Part shown: in pieces, positions 25,355 to 35,012 of the stretch
Layout: the number at the start of each line of letters is the position of its first letter
Position numbering within the stretch: position 1 is the stretch's first letter
From: CAVTUU01 sp045804965
GTDB lineage: Bacteria; Chloroflexota; Chloroflexia; Thermomicrobiales; UBA6265
Length of the DNA: 64,000 bases
NCBI GenBank assembly: GCA_045804965.1
Contig: JBJMMD010000026.1
Coordinates: 62,001-126,000 of the forward strand
Direction: 5' to 3'
The notes under the pieces: model-generated
What the model was told of the DNA's origin: nothing
Seen by the model: the letters and a program-made list of their open reading frames with translations, nothing else
The model's database searches: none
Made by a program: the position numbers and the translations under genes

Positions 25355-26310
25355 AGATGACAGATGGATCGCGAATCACGGCATACAACCTCCGGCCTTT
25401 GCCGGGCGGACCGAGAATCGTCTCGATCGGATCGTTTGATGGAGTGCATCGCGGACATCAATTGCTGCTCCAGCGGGCAGTCGATCGCGCTCGCGAGTTG
25501 CGGATTGCATCGGCCGTGGTGACCTTCGAGCCGCTGCCGGCGATGGTCCTGCGGTCAGCGCAGTTTTCCGGCCGGATTTGCACAGCGGAAGAGAAACTCA
25601 GGCTACTCCAGGCAAGCGGATGTGACGACGTCATGATTGTGCCGTTCGACATGGAGCTTGCCCACCAATCTCCTGAGCAATTTCTGGAGTGGCTGGCAAC
25701 AACGACTTGGATGAAAGAGCTGTGGGTGGGCGAAGCATTTGCGCTCGGCAAGAACCGAGTCGGCGATGTTGCCCGAATCCGAGAAGCTGGCCAGACGCTA
25801 GGGTTCGAGGTTGTGGCGATGCCAAGGCTGAGCAACGGCGGTGAAGTCGTCAGCAGCAGCGCGATTCGCTCGGCACTGCTTAATGGCGCGGTGGGTACCG
25901 CACGCGAGCTGCTGGGCTACCCCTTTCGCATCGCTGGCGAGGTCATCCACGGGGCGCACCTTGGTCGGACGATCGGTTATCCAACCGCCAATGTCGTCCC
26001 GCCGGACGAATTGGTCGGGCTCGCGGATGGCATCTACGTCTCATGCGCACATTTGGAACACGAGCTGTCAGGCCGGCAAGCGATAACGTATATCGGCACT
26101 CGACCAACGGTTAACACCGGCGCGAGACTGATCGAAACACACGTCTTTGACTTTGACGGCGACCTCTACGGACAGACCTTCGCGGTCGACTTTCTGGAGC
26201 GTTTACGCGGTGATCAAACATTTGCAGGAGTTGATCCGTTAGTCGCGCAACTCAAAAAGGACGAACAGGCGGCAAGGTCGTTTTTCACGCAGCTGAGCAG
26301 CAAGATTTGA
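25351..26310 (+). CDS. ribF: bifunctional riboflavin kinase/FAD synthetase
   Basis: 319 residues from the GTG at 25351 (GTGA overlap with truB); an ATG at 25357 is almost as good. The N-terminal FMN adenylyltransferase has SIGSFDGVHRGHQLLLQRA (HxGH-type) and VSSSAIRSALLNGAVGTARELLGYPF. The C-terminal flavokinase has GRTIGYPTANV, the Mg-ATP PTAN motif, and ETHVFDFDGDLYG. Converts riboflavin to FMN then FAD. It is the last gene of the nusA operon; the infC promoter begins directly after its stop. Confidence 0.95.
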   Translation: MKMTDGSRITAYNLRPLPGGPRIVSIGSFDGVHRGHQLLLQRAVDRARELRIASAVVTFEPLPAMVLRSAQFSGRICTAEEKLRLLQASGCDDVMIVPFDMELAHQSPEQFLEWLATTTWMKELWVGEAFALGKNRVGDVARIREAGQTLGFEVVAMPRLSNGGEVVSSSAIRSALLNGAVGTARELLGYPFRIAGEVIHGAHLGRTIGYPTANVVPPDELVGLADGIYVSCAHLEHELSGRQAITYIGTRPTVNTGARLIETHVFDFDGDLYGQTFAVDFLERLRGDQTFAGVDPLVAQLKKDEQAARSFFTQLSSKI

Positions 26311-26312
26311 GA

Positions 26313-26342
26313 TTGACCCGTCGTTCTGGAGCGTGCTAAGAT
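26313..26342 (+). promoter_or_regulatory. promoter of the infC-rpmI-rplT operon
   Basis: -35 TTGACC (26313-26318), 18-bp spacer, -10 TAAGAT (26337-26342) with an upstream TGC (extended -10). It starts two bases after the ribF stop. The leader to infC is about 90 nt and holds short GC-rich hairpins (for example GCGGC-TAT-GCCGC near 26346) but no T-run. Confidence 0.6.
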
Positions 26343-26437
26343 TCTGCGGCTATGCCGCTGGACGCGCGCGGAAGGCGTTCTGCGGCGTTTCTGTGTTATG
26401 GCGCTTCTAAAACATACGGCCTTAGAGGAGGCAAATC

Positions 26438-27040
26438 ATTACCAGACCAGTCCAGACCCGCGTCAATGAACGCATACGTATTCGCGAAGTTCGACTCATA
26501 GACGAAGAAGGGCAACAAGTCGGGGTCATCCCGACTCGAGACGCGCTCGAAATGGCGCGTACACGTGGAGTCGATCTCGTTGAAGTCGCGCCCAACGCAA
26601 TACCGCCCGTTTGCCGGCTCATGGATTACGGCAAGTTCCGTTATGAACAGAGCCGAAAGGAACGCGAGTCACGTCGACATCAACATGTGATCGCGCTGAA
26701 AGAAGTTCGACTGAAGCCGAAGATCGGTGATCACGATTTGGATACGAAAGGGCGTCAGGCCGCGAAGTTTCTTGATTCGGGTGACAAAGTCAAATTGACG
26801 GTCACCTTCCGCGGCCGAGAAATGGCGCACACCGATATTGGGAAAGGGCTGCTCGATCAACTCTCAGATCAGCTTCGAACGCACGGGAACATCGAACAAC
26901 CGCCGCGCTTAGAAGGGCGCGCTATGTCAATGATTATGAATCCGCTTCGAGCGAAGCAGAGTCAACACGAGAAAGAGGGTGGGCACCGACGTGACGAAGC
27001 AAAAGCTGAAAACGCACAAGGGAGCCAAGAGGCGATTTAA
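26438..27040 (+). CDS. infC: translation initiation factor IF-3, ATT start codon
   Basis: 200 residues. The IF-3 sequence (RVNERIRIREVRLIDEEGQQVGVIPTRDALEMARTRG, then the C-terminal domain with KEVRLKPKIGDHDL and VKLTVTFRGREMAH) is open upstream only to a TAG at 26423-26425. Between that stop and the ATG at 26552, which lies inside the N-domain, there is no ATG, GTG or TTG. The start is therefore ATT at 26438 (or ATC at 26435), six bases after GAGGAGG. AUU starts in infC allow autoregulation, because IF-3 rejects non-canonical starts. The C-terminus has a 25-residue charged extension. Confidence 0.95.
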   Translation: MTRPVQTRVNERIRIREVRLIDEEGQQVGVIPTRDALEMARTRGVDLVEVAPNAIPPVCRLMDYGKFRYEQSRKERESRRHQHVIALKEVRLKPKIGDHDLDTKGRQAAKFLDSGDKVKLTVTFRGREMAHTDIGKGLLDQLSDQLRTHGNIEQPPRLEGRAMSMIMNPLRAKQSQHEKEGGHRRDEAKAENAQGSQEAI

Positions 27041-27197
27041 AATCACCGCAAATGGCAAGATTATGCGCGCGAAAGGGATGAAGAGTCACTTCCGCCGCCG
27101 CAAGGCGCCGCGCGTGAAACGGCAGTTCGACCGGATGCTCGAAGTTCACGACGCCGATAAGAAGCATGTGAAGCGCTTGCTCCCAAACGGCCTCTAG
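26991..27197 (+). CDS. rpmI: 50S ribosomal protein L35
   Basis: 68 residues from a GTG at 26991 (MTKQKLKTHKGAKRRFKITANGKI...), preceded by GAGGGTGGG. A GTG at 26979 would add four residues. Standard L35 features are present: KTHKGAKRRFK, RKAPRVKRQ. The first 50 nt overlap the end of infC in another frame, so L35 translation probably depends on infC translation. Confidence 0.95.
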   Translation: MTKQKLKTHKGAKRRFKITANGKIMRAKGMKSHFRRRKAPRVKRQFDRMLEVHDADKKHVKRLLPNGL

Positions 27198-27256
27198 GCA
27201 TTTCGCAGAACGTTCGCGCTCGTCGTTGAGGCCCGAAAGGGGAAAGAGGAACAAGA

Positions 27257-27613
27257 ATGGCCCGCGTTAAACGGGGAGTTGCCGCCCATCGCCGCCACCG
27301 CAAAGTGCTGGCGCAGGTGAAGGGGCACCGCGCAACCAACAATCGACTGTACAAGCGGGCGCACGAGTCGCTCATGCACGCGTTGGCATATTCTTACCGG
27401 GACCGCAAGGCACGTAAGCGGGATTTCCGTCGACTCTGGATCATCCGGATCAACGCGGCCGCTCGCACGAATGGCTTGCCCTATAGTCGGTTCATTCAAG
27501 GCCTGAAGGCGGCGGGCGTCGAAGTCGATCGCAAGATGCTCGCCGATCTGGCAGTGCGGGATCAGGCCGCGTTCACTGCGGTGGCTGAAGTCGCGAAGAA
27601 GCACGTCGCCTAA
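27257..27613 (+). CDS. rplT: 50S ribosomal protein L20
   Basis: 118 residues, full length ([51 protein letters not shown]...). Binds 23S rRNA early in assembly and represses its own operon in several bacteria. A GAAAGGGGAAAGAGG purine tract precedes the ATG. Follows rpmI; a TrmH-family methylase gene starts 8 nt downstream. Confidence 0.97.
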   Translation: MARVKRGVAAHRRHRKVLAQVKGHRATNNRLYKRAHESLMHALAYSYRDRKARKRDFRRLWIIRINAAARTNGLPYSRFIQGLKAAGVEVDRKMLADLAVRDQAAFTAVAEVAKKHVA

Positions 27614-27620
27614 GCGAATC

Positions 27621-28451
27621 GTGATGGAACGTGCGCTTTCAGGCGACGACCCCATCATCATTCGTAGCCCCGAAAATCCCACTGTCAAATTCATTCACTC
27701 GCTCCGCCTGCGCAAGAAGCGTGAGGCGGAGCGAGTTTTCTTGGTCGAAGGTCAACTCTTAGTAGACGACGCCCTGTCGCTTGGAGTCCAACCGAGATAC
27801 GTGATTCTGCGAGAGGATCAAACAGTTCTCATTGAGGAACTCAATCGGCGAGCGATCTCCGAGCTCGCGATCAAGGTTTTCGACCAGCGCCTGTTCGATT
27901 CGCTCGCCGAAACAGTGACGCCGCAGGGCGTCATGGCGGTGGTTCCCATCCCAATGCCGAAGATTCCTAAAGTCGAGCTACCACTGGTCGTTGTCGCTGA
28001 CCAAATCCGCGATCCAGGAAATCTCGGCACGCTCTTGCGCGTTTCGGTCGGCGCAGGTGCGGATGCCGTGGTTCTCAGGGAAGGCGTCGTCGATCCATAT
28101 AATCCGAAGGTCGTGCGCGCCGCATTGGGCGCGCACTTTCGCATCCCAATCCTGGGGCTGAACGCGTCGACGAGGGCGTGGGTCATCGCGCAATGTCGGA
28201 CCCGGGTTCTAGCGGATGCCGGCGGAGACGTTGATTACGACCGCGTCGATTGGTCGACGCCGGCTGCATTGCTGCTGGGACCTGAAACCAGCGGCTTCTC
28301 CAAAGAAATCCTCGAGTTGGCGACGGTGAGGTCCCGAATTCCCGTCCAAAACAGTCTAGAATCCTTGAACGTCGCCGTTGCTGGCGCGGTCATGCTTTTT
28401 GAAGCGAGCCGTCAACGGCGACGCAGCAACCAGGGTTCACGGCATAGATAG
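27621..28451 (+). CDS. TrmH/SpoU-family RNA 2'-O-methyltransferase
   Basis: 276 residues (GTG 27621, or ATG 27624). An N-terminal substrate-binding domain (SPENPTVKFIHSLRLRKKREAERVFLVEGQLLVDDAL) precedes the SPOUT knot: VADQIRDPGNLGTLLRVSVGAGADAVVL (motif 1), LLLGPETSGFSKE (motif 2) and IPVQNSLESLNVAVAGAVMLFE (motif 3, SLNVA). It methylates the 2'-O of a ribose in rRNA or tRNA; the exact site is unknown. In many genomes this gene follows rplT, as here. Confidence 0.93.
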   Translation: MMERALSGDDPIIIRSPENPTVKFIHSLRLRKKREAERVFLVEGQLLVDDALSLGVQPRYVILREDQTVLIEELNRRAISELAIKVFDQRLFDSLAETVTPQGVMAVVPIPMPKIPKVELPLVVVADQIRDPGNLGTLLRVSVGAGADAVVLREGVVDPYNPKVVRAALGAHFRIPILGLNASTRAWVIAQCRTRVLADAGGDVDYDRVDWSTPAALLLGPETSGFSKEILELATVRSRIPVQNSLESLNVAVAGAVMLFEASRQRRRSNQGSRHR

Positions 28452-28499
28452 GACGAACCCAGCGGGTGAGCTCGAGACGAGGGCGAAAGGGGCAGTTTC

Positions 28500-28787
28500 A
28501 TGCGAAAACAGGACCTGATCAGATCCGTTGCGCGCCAGACCGCTCAGCCGGAGTCGCATGTGGCCGCCGTTGTCTCCGCGGTTTTTGACACCATACAATC
28601 CAACCTGGCAGCAGGCAATGAGGTTGCCATCAGCGGATTCGGCGCGTTTCGCGTCGTTGAGCGTCCGGCCCGGCCCGGCCATGATCCGCAAACAGGCGGC
28701 CCGATTCGAATAAGCGCCCGCAAGAGTCCGGTATTCCGACCAGGAGCGCGTCTCAAACGCTCCGTCTCCGGTCGGGCGGCCTCTTAG
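28500..28787 (+). CDS. HU-family DNA-binding protein
   Basis: 95 residues. HU fold: MRKQDLIRSVARQTAQPESHVAAVVSAVFDTIQSNLAAGNEVAISGFGAFRVVERPARPGHDPQTGGPIRI. The usual GRNPQTG arm motif reads GHDPQTG, with His-Asp in place of Arg-Asn in the DNA-embracing arm. The stop codon overlaps that of the convergent plsX (TTAG at 28784-28787), leaving no terminator between them. Confidence 0.93.
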   Translation: MRKQDLIRSVARQTAQPESHVAAVVSAVFDTIQSNLAAGNEVAISGFGAFRVVERPARPGHDPQTGGPIRISARKSPVFRPGARLKRSVSGRAAS

Positions 28788-29788
28788 GCCGTCGTTCTCG
28801 AAGTCGCAAAGCTGGCGCGAATGGCGTCCACCATGTCTGTTTCCGCGATTTCGACCGCTCTCGCCACCGCGCTGGCGATCGCCAATTCCGACGAGCGGCC
28901 ATGGGCGATGAGGACAACGCCGTCGACGCCAAGCAGGGGCGCGGCTCCGATCCGGGCGTAGTCAAGTTTGAGGCGCAGGGCGTCAAAAGCCGGTTTCAGC
29001 ACAGCCGCGGCGAGCTTTCGAGCGAAAGACTTCGTTAGTTCTTCGCGCAATACCGCGGTTAGCAACGACGCGGTTCCTTCTGCCACTTTCAGCGCGACAT
29101 TCCCGGTAAAGCCGTCGGTCACGATGACGTCGATGTTGCCTTTCAGCATGTCTTTGCCTTCGATGTTGCCGACGAAATTGATCCCTGGATTGTTTTGGAG
29201 CAGGGAAAAAACTTCTTGGACGAGATGGTTACCTTTGCTCGGTTCTTCGCCGTTCGAGAGCAGCGCCACAGTTGGATTGATTTTCCCCAATGCGCGCTCG
29301 ACATAAATGGAACCCATCCCCGCGAATTGCACCATGTGCGACGGGCGAGGATCGGTGAGCGCTCCGAGGTCCAGGACGAGGCTCGCGCCGGCGCTCCCGG
29401 GAAGAAACCCGGCAATCGCGGGACGCCGCACTCCGGGAATTCTGCCGAGGACCATCAACGCGCTCGTCATCACCGCGCCGCTATTTCCAGCAGAGACCAT
29501 AGCGTCGGCTCGGCCTGCCTTCACTTCACCTAACGCGACCGCGATGCTGGAGTGCCGTTTCTTGCGTGTGGCTTGGACTGGGTGCTCGCCCATTTCAACT
29601 ACATCGGGAGCGTCGACAATCTGTATTTTGACTTGTGCATGGTCGATGGTGGAGACGAGTGGATCGATGTTCGCCGATTTGCCGACGAGCAGAAGCTCCG
29701 TGTTGCTTGCACGAGCTCCTTGGACAGCGCCCGGAACAACAACCTCGGGCCCTGCGTCGCCACCCATCGCATCAACAGCAATGCGCAT
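28784..29788 (-). CDS. plsX: phosphate acyltransferase PlsX
   Basis: 334 residues from the ATG at 29788, which has AGGAG nine bases upstream; the frame continues to 29857 but the family starts at MRIAVDAMGGDAGPE. Converts acyl-ACP to acyl-phosphate for phosphatidic acid synthesis with PlsY. Motifs: DAMGGD, VSAGNSGAVMTSALMVLGRI, VLLSNGEEPSKGN, VTDGFTGNVALKVAEG and GAAPLLGVDGVVLIAHG. The usual fabH, fabD and rpmF neighbours are absent; it follows gyrB after a strong hairpin. Confidence 0.96.
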   Translation of the reverse strand: MRIAVDAMGGDAGPEVVVPGAVQGARASNTELLLVGKSANIDPLVSTIDHAQVKIQIVDAPDVVEMGEHPVQATRKKRHSSIAVALGEVKAGRADAMVSAGNSGAVMTSALMVLGRIPGVRRPAIAGFLPGSAGASLVLDLGALTDPRPSHMVQFAGMGSIYVERALGKINPTVALLSNGEEPSKGNHLVQEVFSLLQNNPGINFVGNIEGKDMLKGNIDVIVTDGFTGNVALKVAEGTASLLTAVLREELTKSFARKLAAAVLKPAFDALRLKLDYARIGAAPLLGVDGVVLIAHGRSSELAIASAVARAVEIAETDMVDAIRASFATSRTTA

Positions 29789-29837
29789 CGAGTTCACTCC
29801 TACAGCACGCATCCTCTGTCTACTTGGTCCTACAAGA

Positions 29838-29875
29838 GAACGGCGCGCCGGGAACACGTTCCCGGGGCGCCGTTC
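29838..29875. terminator. strong hairpin between gyrB and plsX
   Basis: An 18-bp stem with one mismatch: GAACGGCGC and CCGGGAAC in the left arm pair with GTTCCCGG and GCGCCGTTC in the right. It is placed to end gyrB transcription. There is no clear T-run, so the exact mechanism is uncertain. Confidence 0.65.
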
Positions 29876-29896
29876 AATATTCTGTATTCGCGTCGG

Positions 29897-31822
<1,926 letters not shown>

Positions 31823-31826
31823 TCAG

Positions 31827-32840
31827 TTAAATGGCGCTGCGACGAGTGACTGGAAACGCTCGCGGTGCGGCATCAAATCGCAGCAGCCGCAAGCGGTCGG
31901 TAAAAAAGATGAGGCTTGCAATCGCAAGACTCACGGCGAAGTAAGCGTGAGCAACTACGGCAACCAATAATCCTGGCGGCGTGTCCACAATTTTCACCCA
32001 CAATTCGGGCAATCCGATTCTCACTAAAATCTCGAAGAAACCTGAACCGATCAAGATCGAAGCGGTGATGAGACCGACCGTCTGCCAGAAATTCCGGCGA
32101 ACCACATTGACACTGAGATAAATCGCACGGAACGGTCCGACTTCGGCCGCCGCAATCGCTGCCAGGACGAACCACAGAAAAACGATCGCCGGCAGTGCGC
32201 TCATGACGCCGAGCGACTGGGCCAACCCTGTAACATCGACCCCGCCATAGGCGAACACCGCTGTCATCACGACAATCGGACCAAAGACGAGCGCAATGAG
32301 CCCGAATACGATCGTTTGCAGGCCCAACACGCGTAGCCAGGCGACCCCAACGGCCCTCGGCAACTGCCGCCAAGGACGTTTTCGACCACTGACGACGTCG
32401 GCTAGCGGCACCAGGAATGTCATCGAGCAAAGTGACGCCGCGAGGAAGAAGAGGACGGTAATGAGGCCAACGATCAAGTACGAATCGGGAACGATTGTCG
32501 GTCGCGTCCAAATCTCGTAGACGTTTTCTCGATCGATGCCGACGAGCATCGACGGCACGGTCAATCCCAACATGCCTGACAGATCGAGCTTTCCAACGTC
32601 TCGTAACCAATTCATATTGGATCGCTTGTCGAACATCAATTCGTCACTGGCTACGCGAGCGATGCGCGCAGTCAGCGCCGACGGCAAAAGCCGCCATCCG
32701 ATCCAGTAATACAGGTCAAGCAGTATTGGCAATACCATCAGCCAAGGCCGCATGAGAACCTCAGTAAGACCGGCAGCGATGGTGTCGGTCACGCCTGGCG
32801 CCTTCTGTGACTGGTTGTTCCCCTGGGCGAACGGCCTCAT
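31827..32840 (-). CDS. multi-pass membrane protein of unknown function
   Basis: 337 residues from the ATG at 32840 with AAGGG upstream. A longer frame to 32918 overlaps the metallopeptidase gene and is less likely. About six membrane helices are visible: PWLMVLPILLDLYYWIG, YLIVGLITVLFFLAASLCSMTFLV, VLGLQTIVFGLIALVFGPIVVMTAVF, LPAIVFLWFVLAAIAAAE, FWQTVGLITASILIGSGFF and LLVAVVAHAYFAVSLAIASLIFF. A RSNMNWLRDVGKLDLSGM segment lies outside the membrane. I recognise no family; it could be a membrane-integrity or transport-like protein. Lies between the zincin gene and gyrB. Confidence 0.8.
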   Translation of the reverse strand: MRPFAQGNNQSQKAPGVTDTIAAGLTEVLMRPWLMVLPILLDLYYWIGWRLLPSALTARIARVASDELMFDKRSNMNWLRDVGKLDLSGMLGLTVPSMLVGIDRENVYEIWTRPTIVPDSYLIVGLITVLFFLAASLCSMTFLVPLADVVSGRKRPWRQLPRAVGVAWLRVLGLQTIVFGLIALVFGPIVVMTAVFAYGGVDVTGLAQSLGVMSALPAIVFLWFVLAAIAAAEVGPFRAIYLSVNVVRRNFWQTVGLITASILIGSGFFEILVRIGLPELWVKIVDTPPGLLVAVVAHAYFAVSLAIASLIFFTDRLRLLRFDAAPRAFPVTRRSAI

Positions 32841-32856
32841 GACAACCCTTCGATAC

Positions 32857-33258
32857 TTATTGCCATCCGAGTTCTTCGATGCGATCCTCGTCGATGCCAA
32901 AGTGATGCGCCAACTCATGAATCAAAGTGATCCGGACTTGACGAGCGAGCTCTAACCGGTCGGGAAATGCATCTTCCAGCGGGACGCGGTAGAGCGTGAT
33001 TTTGTCCGGCAGAATCATCGAATAGTCGCCGCCGCGCTCCGTCAAGGGCTGGCCCTCGTATAGCCCAAATAATGGCTCAGGTTGGCCTTTTCGATCGTTC
33101 GCGGGCTCGTCTTCGACGACGATCGCCACATTGTCCAGCTTCCGCTGGACCGGTTCTGGAAGCAATCTCAGCCCACGGCGCACGAGAAGTTCGAACCTGC
33201 GTCGTTTGACGCGTCGCAGTCGAGCAGCCCGCACATCGCGCATGCCAAATTGTACCAT
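32857..33258 (-). CDS. small zincin-type metallopeptidase (PF06262-like)
   Basis: 133 residues. The HELAHHFGIDEDRIEELGW C-terminus contains HExxH plus the HHFG(I)D extension typical of the minimal zincin family; the preceding ILPDKITLYRVPLE and LARQVRITLIHELAH match too. Two His and the Glu would bind and activate zinc. There is no signal peptide, so it is probably cytoplasmic. The substrate is unknown. The first 40 residues are very basic. Starts could be the ATG at 33258 or 33243. Confidence 0.88.
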   Translation of the reverse strand: MVQFGMRDVRAARLRRVKRRRFELLVRRGLRLLPEPVQRKLDNVAIVVEDEPANDRKGQPEPLFGLYEGQPLTERGGDYSMILPDKITLYRVPLEDAFPDRLELARQVRITLIHELAHHFGIDEDRIEELGWQ

Positions 33259-33340
33259 TTTGAGCCTGATTTTGCGAAGTGAAGAGTCGGTCGATCTTTG
33301 CGTACGTACGCACGTTTTCTGGATACCGTTGCGGAAAATA

Positions 33341-34987
33341 TTACGACGCCGTCGTCATCACCTGATGGAGGATCTGGCGGGCGACATCGAGGGGAACCGT
33401 GAGGTCAGTGCCGCCATGTTCCAGCATGAGTGCAATCGCAAATCGAGGCGTGGGGTCGCCGACGAACCCAATGAACCAAGCATGTGGCTCCTGGCCTTCG
33501 ACTTCCGCTGTACCGGTTTTACCACCGACCGTATAATCCGAAAGCGCGACTCTCGAAACATAACCATTCGTCACGGCGTTGATCATCATGTCGCGCACTT
33601 CGCCGGCGCTTGTGCTTGTCATGACTCTCCGAATGCTTTCGGGCTCGATATGGCGGACCGTCTTGCCACGTCGTTTCGCGACGCGCTCGACCAGATATGG
33701 ACGCATCAGTTCACCATCATTCGCGATCGTGGCGGCGATGACGGCCATTTGCAGTGGGGTGACAAGCAATTGGCCTTGGCCGAATGCAGTATCGGCGAGG
33801 GCGGGTTTCGTCGTGAGGAAATCGTCGGATGAGGCCAACTGACTCTTGGCGATTGGCATATCGAACGAAAGAGATGATCCGAAACCGAACCGGTCCGCGT
33901 ACTTCTTCAGCTTCGACGCGCCGAGTTCCAGCCCGACCTGGGCCATAACGACGTTCAGAGAAAAGGCGATGCCTTCACTCAGCGTCCAGGTGTCGATCGA
34001 GTCTTTTGGCCGGTTGTACTCGACGATAACGTGACCTTGGACCTCGAGCTGGCCGTTGTCGGTGTAGGTCTTGTCGGGGTTCGATGTGCCGGAATCGATT
34101 GCGGCAGACGCGGTAACGGTCTTGAAAGTTGAACCGGGCGGCACGAGACCAGACGTGGCCCGCAGGACGAGCGGTCGGTCGGGGTTCTCGGTTAGGGTTT
34201 TCCAATACGCTGCCGCCGTTTCGCGATCGTTCGAATCGGCGGTGAACAACTTCGACGGGTCGAAATGCGGATTGCTGACAAGAGTTCGAACCGCCCCGCT
34301 CTGCACATCTAACAGCACGATTGCCCCGTTTCGGTCATTGAGAAGATCACTTGAGTAGCTTTGTAGGGCGGAGTCGAGGGTCAAGTGGAGGTCGAAACCT
34401 TGGTAATTACGATTGAGAAGATCGTCGAATTCATCCTGGGCCGGATTGGCGCCTTTACGTCCCGACAGCTCATCATCGAACGAAGCTTCGAGTCCAGTTT
34501 TGCCATAGAGCAGTGGCGAGAAATAGCCTGCGACGTACGCGGTTACCTCGTCTGGATAAAGACGGCGCACTATCCCGGTATTCTGCACTGACTTCGCGAT
34601 CACCTCGCCATTGCGGTCGAGGATGCTGCCACGGAGAGTTTCAAGATCTTCGTTGACAAGTCGAGGATTTCCCAGGACTTCGCCAGTTTTGGCGTCTTTA
34701 CCGGCTTTTTCGGCGATCGCGCTCTTGCGTAGGAGTTGAATCCTTACCAACTGAACGGCGAGCACAGCGAAGATCGTGGCGAACACGATCGCGCTGTTGA
34801 TCATGGCGCGGTCTTGAGGATCGGCGGGTCTCGGCGCTACCGGCCAGATCGCGAGCAGGAGCAGAACCCACCCACAGGCGAGGAGCACAAGCCAGCGCCC
34901 GTCGGTCAAACGATCATTCATCCAGAGCGCGTATCCGGAGAGCATAACCAGGAGAACGAAGGCAACCGAGGAGACGAATCGCTTCAC
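33341..34987 (-). CDS. class B penicillin-binding protein (transpeptidase)
   Basis: 548 residues. The transpeptidase domain has all three motifs: S286-x-x-K289 (PPGSTFK), S343-x-N345 (SLN) and K490-T-G492 (GGKTGTAEV). A PBP dimerisation-like region (ILDRNGEVIA, about 122-131) precedes it. The N-terminus has three hydrophobic segments (about 7-23, 31-50 and 62-84) where class B PBPs usually have one, so two extra helices precede the anchor. Immediately downstream of an FtsW-type gene, with which it would form a glycosyltransferase-transpeptidase pair. Confidence 0.93.
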   Translation of the reverse strand: MKRFVSSVAFVLLVMLSGYALWMNDRLTDGRWLVLLACGWVLLLLAIWPVAPRPADPQDRAMINSAIVFATIFAVLAVQLVRIQLLRKSAIAEKAGKDAKTGEVLGNPRLVNEDLETLRGSILDRNGEVIAKSVQNTGIVRRLYPDEVTAYVAGYFSPLLYGKTGLEASFDDELSGRKGANPAQDEFDDLLNRNYQGFDLHLTLDSALQSYSSDLLNDRNGAIVLLDVQSGAVRTLVSNPHFDPSKLFTADSNDRETAAAYWKTLTENPDRPLVLRATSGLVPPGSTFKTVTASAAIDSGTSNPDKTYTDNGQLEVQGHVIVEYNRPKDSIDTWTLSEGIAFSLNVVMAQVGLELGASKLKKYADRFGFGSSLSFDMPIAKSQLASSDDFLTTKPALADTAFGQGQLLVTPLQMAVIAATIANDGELMRPYLVERVAKRRGKTVRHIEPESIRRVMTSTSAGEVRDMMINAVTNGYVSRVALSDYTVGGKTGTAEVEGQEPHAWFIGFVGDPTPRFAIALMLEHGGTDLTVPLDVARQILHQVMTTAS

Positions 34988-35012
34988 AGCAGTAGCTCAG
35001 ACGAGTGAACGC

